From contig CABQJJ010000059.1 in the NCBI GenBank assembly GCA_902464485.1, positions 1 to 10,300 of the forward strand: a stretch of DNA of 10,300 bases. The letters run 5' to 3'. Below the pieces are notes generated by a model, which saw nothing but the letters and a program-made list of their open reading frames with translations, had not been told where the DNA came from and made no database searches. The translations under genes and the position numbers were made by a program. This document shows, piece by piece, positions 7,263 to 10,300 of this stretch. The stretch's first letter is position 1, and the number at the start of each line of letters is the position of its first letter. The stretch is from an uncultured Collinsella sp. (lineage in GTDB: Bacteria > Actinomycetota > Coriobacteriia > Coriobacteriales > Coriobacteriaceae).

Positions 7263-8543
7263 ATGATTCGAGCTGCCCTGACGGTCGAAGAGGCTCTGGA
7301 GGGTATGAAGTCCCTGGAGCCCAAGATTAAAAATTATGCACGTCTCGTTGTCCGCAAGGGCGTAAACGTTAAGCCCGGCCAGGAGGTCGTCGTTCAGTCT
7401 CCCGTCGAGTGCGCGTCATTTGCGCGCGTGGTGGTTGCGGAGGCTTATGACGCCGGTGCCGGTCACGTAACGGTCATCTGGGCTGACGATGCCGTGACGA
7501 GGCTTACGTACGAGTATGTCGAGAAAAGCTATTTTGAGCAGACTCCCGAGTGGAAACGCATGCAGCTGGATTCGTTGGCCCAGGACGGTGCCTGCTTTAT
7601 CTTTATCGAGGGCGCGGACCCTGCAGCTCTCAAGGGTATCGATCCCGCCAAGCCAGCCGCGGCTTCCAAGGCAAGGAATACGCAGTGCAAGGTCTTTCGC
7701 CGTGGACTGGATTACAACATCAACCCATGGTGTATCGCCGGCGCTCCGGTCGTGGCTTGGGCGCGCGAGGTGTTCCCGGGAGACGCCGATGAGGTTGCAA
7801 TCTATAAGCTGTGGAATGCGATTCTGCACACCGCCCGCGCCGATGGCCAGGACCCGGAGAGCGACTGGGAGCTTCATGACGCGGCGTTCGAAAAGAATTT
7901 GCGCTTCCTGAACGACAATCGTTTTGACTGCCTGCATTACACCGCTTCGAACGGAACTGATCTGACGATTGGTATGACGAAGGGCCATGAGTGGGCCGGC
8001 GGCAAAGGCAAGACGCCCGATGGGCACCCCTTCTTCCCCAACATTCCCACCGAGGAGGTCTTCACCTCGCCTGATCGTATGCGTGCCGACGGTATCGTGT
8101 ATTCGGCTATGCCGCTCATTCACCACGGTAACAAGGTTGACGATTTTTGGATTAAGTTCGAGGGTGGCCGCGTAGTGGACTACGATGCTCGTGTGGGCAA
8201 GGCGACGCTTGCGAGCATTATTGACACCGATGAAGGTGCCGCTCATCTGGGTGAGGTCGCGCTTATCTCCAAGAATACGCCGATTCGCGAAAGCGGCGTT
8301 CTGTTCTATGACACGCTCTATGACGAGAATGCCAGCTGTCACCTTGCGTTGGGTGTTGGTTTCCCTGAATGCATCGAAGGCGGGTACGACATGTCCAAAG
8401 AGGAGCTCCTGGAGCATGGCGTCAACGTTTCGAGCACGCATGTCGACTTTATGATCGGTACGGACGACATCGATATTGCGGGTATTACGCCCGATGGACG
8501 TGAAGTTGTGATTTTCCAGAACGGCCAATGGAGTTGGGAATAG
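7263..8543 (+). CDS. M29-family aminopeptidase
   Basis: A 426-residue cytosolic metallo-aminopeptidase of the AmpS/AmpT/PepS type, which removes N-terminal residues from peptides with a two-metal site. Family metal ligands appear at matching spacing: Glu265 (PTEEVFT), Glu331 (LGEVALI), His360 (ASCHLALG), His393 and Asp395 (STHVDFM). From memory, the family has a conserved Tyr seven residues after the first His; here that position is Phe367 (LGVGFPE). The ATG at 7263 follows GGAG with a six-base gap; an in-frame ATG at 7251 overlaps that site. It stands alone between a terminator and the tRNA-Lys gene, whose promoter overlaps its 3' end. A peptide-recycling role is inferred from the family. 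Confidence 0.93.
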   Translation: MIRAALTVEEALEGMKSLEPKIKNYARLVVRKGVNVKPGQEVVVQSPVECASFARVVVAEAYDAGAGHVTVIWADDAVTRLTYEYVEKSYFEQTPEWKRMQLDSLAQDGACFIFIEGADPAALKGIDPAKPAAASKARNTQCKVFRRGLDYNINPWCIAGAPVVAWAREVFPGDADEVAIYKLWNAILHTARADGQDPESDWELHDAAFEKNLRFLNDNRFDCLHYTASNGTDLTIGMTKGHEWAGGKGKTPDGHPFFPNIPTEEVFTSPDRMRADGIVYSAMPLIHHGNKVDDFWIKFEGGRVVDYDARVGKATLASIIDTDEGAAHLGEVALISKNTPIRESGVLFYDTLYDENASCHLALGVGFPECIEGGYDMSKEELLEHGVNVSSTHVDFMIGTDDIDIAGITPDGREVVIFQNGQWSWE

Positions 8544-8562
8544 TCCCAGACCGTGGTACAAT
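8534..8562 (+). promoter_or_regulatory. tRNA-Lys promoter
   Basis: TTGGGA (8534-8539) and TACAAT (8557-8562) are separated by the optimal 17 bases and place transcription a few bases before the tRNA 5' end. The -35 lies within the last codons of the aminopeptidase gene. Confidence 0.75.
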
Positions 8563-8571
8563 GCCACCCGC

Positions 8572-8647
8572 GGGCCGTTAGCTCAGCTGGCAGAGCAGGG
8601 GACTTTTAATCCCAAGGTCCAGGGTTCGAACCCCTGACGGCCCACCA
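8572..8647 (+). tRNA. tRNA-Lys (anticodon UUU), CCA encoded
   Basis: A full cloverleaf: acceptor GGGCCGT with ACGGCCC, D-arm GCTC/GAGC, anticodon loop CTTTTAA giving anticodon TTT, T-arm CAGGG-TTCGAAC-CCCTG, discriminator A and encoded CCA. It is 76 bases including CCA. The first pair of the anticodon stem (27-43) is a G-A mismatch, tolerable. It has its own promoter and terminator. Its 3' end is partly duplicated downstream, suggesting use as an integration site. Confidence 0.98.
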
Positions 8648-8714
8648 TAGAATAGAAAAGCGACTGGCGGATGTCGGCCGCTTTTTTTGTTGCCGCGCCA
8701 CGGGTTCGAACCCG
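8646..8714 (+). repeat. Repeat unit R1: terminator plus T-arm-like palindrome
   Basis: Begins inside the tRNA CCA with CATAGAATAGA, runs through a terminator hairpin and T-run, then GTTGCCG, and ends in a palindrome that reads as a tRNA T-arm (ACGGGTTCGAACCCG). The same sequence of blocks recurs at 9932-9998 with a different hairpin core. The tRNA-like end reads the same on both strands. Confidence 0.75.
8657..8688 (+). terminator. Intrinsic terminator of tRNA-Lys
   Basis: AAAGCG (8657-8662) pairs with CGCTTT (8679-8684), with further imperfect pairing inside, followed by seven T residues in total. It lies ten bases after the mature tRNA end. Confidence 0.85.
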
Positions 8715-8733
8715 TCGGGGCCCGGAGCTGAGT

Positions 8734-8796
8734 AAACGCGTGAGCGTTTGCCAGCGCAGCGCGCAAGGCGCGAAGCGCCGCAGCGGCCGCCTGCGG
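8734..8796. repeat. GC-rich cluster of small hairpins
   Basis: Three perfect hairpins stand in line: AAACGC/GCGTTT around GTGA (8734-8749), GGCGC/GCGCC around GAA (8767-8779) and CCGCAG/CTGCGG around seven bases (8778-8796, overlapping the second by two bases). The second carries the GCGAAGC core also seen at 16-22. Frames crossing it give only low-complexity Arg/Ala peptides, so no protein is supported. Base composition is far above that of the adjoining TraX gene. Confidence 0.6.
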
Positions 8797-8804
8797 AGCG
8801 GGCT

Positions 8805-8823
8805 GAACCCCTGACGGCCCACC
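8805..8823 (+). repeat. Duplicate of tRNA-Lys 3' end (att-like)
   Basis: GAACCCCTGACGGCCCACC is identical over 19 bases to 8628-8646 in the tRNA-Lys T-arm/acceptor end. The rest of a tRNA is absent. Such duplicated 3' ends are the usual footprint of tyrosine-recombinase integration into tRNA genes. The two copies are 177 bases apart. Confidence 0.75.
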
Positions 8824-8841
8824 CAAAGAAAGGAATACGAA

Positions 8842-9639
8842 ATGAAAACAAATAGATACGGAATTAGCGGCAGCACATTAAAGATAATAGCAGCCATTTC
8901 GATGGCTCTCGATCATGTAAGCAGGATCGTCCTGACCAATGGAATCATGACTCACGCATCGTACAGTCAGATATCAGACGAACAGTGGGCGATTCTAAGC
9001 GAGGCTTCGGATGTGCTTCATGTTCTTGGCAGAATTGCATTTCCCTTATTTTGCTTTTTGATAGTTGAGGGATTTTTGCATACTCATGACATAAAGAAGT
9101 ACCTGCGAAATATGCTTGTCTTCGCAATCATTGCGGAGCCCATATACGATTTCGTTCAAACCGGGCAACTATTTGACCTTCGGCAACAAAATGTTATGTG
9201 TGAGCTCCTGCTTTCCTTGATCTTTTTGATTATTCTGGAAAAGATACAAAGTCTTTCAAAATGGAAAAGGTACATCGCAGAAACTGCTCTGATTGTTTTG
9301 ACAGCACTGGCAGCTGAATACACTAAACTGGATGGCGGTGTGTATGGCATTCTGCTTGTGGCTGCATTCTATTTATTCCACGACAGCAAGGCCAAGATGT
9401 TCTTTGCTGCAGTATGCGCAGTGCTCCTTTCGTCATGCCATATAGTCGGCGGCGGATTTGAGTTTGCTACAGCTAATGTATTTAATCCTGATGTTGCTGC
9501 TGCGGTCGTTTCGTTGCTGCTTATCAATCTTTATAATGGCAAGCGAGGGCTGAAGCTGAAATATTTCTTCTACATTTTCTATCCGGCACATCTTGCTCTG
9601 CTTTACGGTGTCTCACTTATTGTTTTGAACTGTCTTTAA
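8842..9639 (+). CDS. TraX-family membrane protein
   Basis: A 265-residue polytopic membrane protein. Family motifs: STLKIIAAISMALDH with Asp24-His25, GRIAFPLFCFLIVEG (63-77) followed by HTHDIKKYLRN, and near the C-terminus FFYIFYPAH (242-250). About seven or eight hydrophobic segments are visible. F-plasmid TraX acetylates the pilin N-terminus; chromosomal relatives are probably membrane acyltransferases with unknown substrates. The ATG at 8842 follows AAAGGA with a seven-base gap, only 18 bases after the duplicated tRNA end. GC content and codon use (many AAA, ATA, TTT, AGA) are clearly lower in GC than the housekeeping genes, a sign of transfer. No conjugation genes are nearby. The frame is intact. 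Confidence 0.9.
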   Translation: MKTNRYGISGSTLKIIAAISMALDHVSRIVLTNGIMTHASYSQISDEQWAILSEASDVLHVLGRIAFPLFCFLIVEGFLHTHDIKKYLRNMLVFAIIAEPIYDFVQTGQLFDLRQQNVMCELLLSLIFLIILEKIQSLSKWKRYIAETALIVLTALAAEYTKLDGGVYGILLVAAFYLFHDSKAKMFFAAVCAVLLSSCHIVGGGFEFATANVFNPDVAAAVVSLLLINLYNGKRGLKLKYFFYIFYPAHLALLYGVSLIVLNCL

Positions 9640-9661
9640 AAACTCTCAAACAAGTCTCTGA

Positions 9662-9926
9662 AAGCAGAAACAAATTGACCCTAAGACTGCTTGTGAATTT
9701 CCGGAAGACCTGAGAGATGCGAGGATAGACAACGAGGGCTGCAGAAAGATGCTCCGTCAGTTCTCTGACGGATCACACATATCTGTATGAGGATCACTTC
9801 CACACACTCATTAATAACAGTGATAAACACGGCAGATCATCAAAACATGAGGCTGCGGAGGTCGAGCGATGCTTCGAAAGCATGAATGGCAGCGAGAAAA
9901 TGAGTTCGGAAGCGCCCTCTGGATGA
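9662..9926 (+). pseudogene. Possible frameshifted gene remnant
   Basis: Two overlapping open stretches read as plausible protein. One (9662-9790) includes ACEFPEDLRDARIDNEG and CRKMLRQFSDGSHIS. The other (9729-9926, different frame) includes YLYEDHFHTLINNSDKHG and HEAAEVERCFESMNGSEK before a stop. A single frameshift near 9770-9782 would join them. No start codon with a ribosome binding site is seen and I do not recognise the family. A chance reading is quite possible. Confidence 0.25.
9753..9772. repeat. Perfect eight-pair hairpin
   Basis: TCCGTCAG (9753-9760) pairs with CTGACGGA (9765-9772) around TTCT. No T-run follows. It lies in the presumed gene debris after the TraX gene. Confidence 0.5.
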
Positions 9927-9931
9927 TCCAG

Positions 9932-9998
9932 CATAGAATAGAAAGCGATCGGCTCCGGCTGGTCGCTTTTTTGTTGCCGGTGCACGGGTTCGAACCCG
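9932..9998 (+). repeat. Repeat unit R2: terminator plus T-arm-like palindrome
   Basis: Second copy of the unit at 8646-8714. It shares CATAGAATAGAAA-GCGA, then CGCTTTTTT-GTTGCCG, then ACGGGTTCGAACCCG, with a changed hairpin core and four variable bases before the palindrome. No tRNA precedes it, so it is a displaced tRNA 3'-flank rather than part of a working tRNA locus. Confidence 0.75.
9942..9972 (+). terminator. Intrinsic terminator within R2
   Basis: A 12-pair stem (9942-9953 with 9958-9969, two G-U pairs) with a TCCG loop and a run of six T residues. It would stop transcripts from the TraX side; AAAAAA at the other end means it may also work on the minus strand. Confidence 0.8.
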
Positions 9999-9999
9999 A

Positions 10000-10167
10000 A
10001 CTTCTCTATATATAAGAACGCTTGGCGAACAAAACCTGCCTTTTACCGACGGGAAACAAATAGCTGACGCTTTTGGAGTAAAGTGGCGCTCCAGAGATGA
10101 CCGATGCCTCAACATCTATAAACCAGCTGGTCACCGCCAATATCAGAAGCTGATGCTTCAGCTATAA
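10000..10167 (+). pseudogene. 3' fragment of an unidentified gene
   Basis: A frame open from within R2 reads as convincing protein after the repeat: LGEQNLPFTDGKQIADAFG, then VKWRSRDDRCLNIYKPAG, ending HRQYQKLMLQL before TAA (10165-10167). A hairpin stands right after the stop, as at a true gene end. No start codon or 5' part is present and the left edge meets R2, so the 5' end was probably cut away by the insertion. The family is not recognised. Composition resembles the TraX region more than the housekeeping genes. Confidence 0.45.
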
Positions 10168-10187
10168 CCTCAGTGACGTGACTGAGG
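10168..10187 (+). terminator. Hairpin after the 3' gene fragment
   Basis: CCTCAGT (10168-10174) pairs with ACTGAGG (10181-10187) around GACGTG, immediately after the fragment's stop codon. Only a loose T/A-rich stretch follows (CTATTCATTT). The remaining bases to 10300 have no supportable plus-strand gene. Confidence 0.5.
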
Positions 10188-10300
10188 GACCTATTCATTT
10201 GTGAACAAAATATGGAGTACCAGATTCCCGCCCCCGTGGCCCCTCCGGTCTGGCAATATATCTCCTTGCCGCGCGGCCCGGTGGGACCGGATGAGCCGCA

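Noticed and set aside
7416..8567. Long minus-strand open frame (383 codons) opposite the aminopeptidase
   Set aside because: It is a mirror of the aminopeptidase's codon bias. The sense frame has full M29 motifs and a ribosome binding site, and the antisense peptide shows no recognisable motif.
8734..8796. CRISPR-like array in the hairpin cluster
   Set aside because: The hairpins differ in sequence and have no regular repeat-spacer spacing or constant repeat.
8578..8897. Minus-strand open frames over the tRNA-Lys and hairpin cluster
   Set aside because: They read the tRNA and its terminator backwards, giving the familiar spurious peptide type seen opposite tRNA genes.
9985..10020. Minus-strand tRNA ending at R2
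   Set aside because: Only a T-arm-like palindrome is present; no matching acceptor 5' strand, D-arm or anticodon arm lies on the far side.

Overview
The window reads as chromosomal DNA from a high-GC, Gram-positive-type gut actinobacterium, most likely a member of the Coriobacteriia such as Collinsella. This is an inference from codon use, the Tat-lipoprotein style signal peptide, clear AGGAGG-type ribosome binding sites and the tRNA-Lys sequence with an encoded CCA. No 16S or other decisive marker is present.

Positions 1 to about 8650 are an ordinary, densely packed, all-plus-strand housekeeping region: purB (adenylosuccinate lyase); a small four-cysteine TSCPD protein overlapping a Tat-exported lipoprotein; an OmpR-family response regulator with its HAMP-type sensor kinase; purC (SAICAR synthase), preceded by a possible leader peptide; a small basic membrane protein coupled to purC; an M29 aminopeptidase; and a tRNA-Lys(UUU) whose promoter lies in the aminopeptidase 3' end. 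purC makes SAICAR and purB cleaves SAICAR and adenylosuccinate, so two purine-pathway steps sit in one neighbourhood, separated by the regulatory genes.

From the tRNA-Lys onward the character changes. Downstream lie a terminator, a tRNA T-arm-like palindrome, a GC-rich cluster of small hairpins, a 19-nt exact duplicate of the tRNA-Lys 3' end, and then a visibly lower-GC gene of the TraX family. It is followed by about 300 bases of apparent gene debris. A second copy of the terminator-plus-palindrome unit comes next, then a 3' gene fragment ending in a hairpin, then a GC-rich edge segment. This looks like an accretion site at a tRNA 3' end: repeated, probably site-specific, insertion and decay, with a TraX gene as the only intact cargo. 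No integrase, transposase or relaxase is visible in the window.

The most interesting material is therefore 8570-10300: the tRNA-end duplication, the paired repeat units whose hairpin cores differ but stay paired, and the TraX gene whose start lies 18 bases from the duplicated tRNA tail. Secondary points are a possible Arg-rich leader peptide before purC and a Tyr-to-Phe change at a residue expected to be catalytic in the M29 aminopeptidase.
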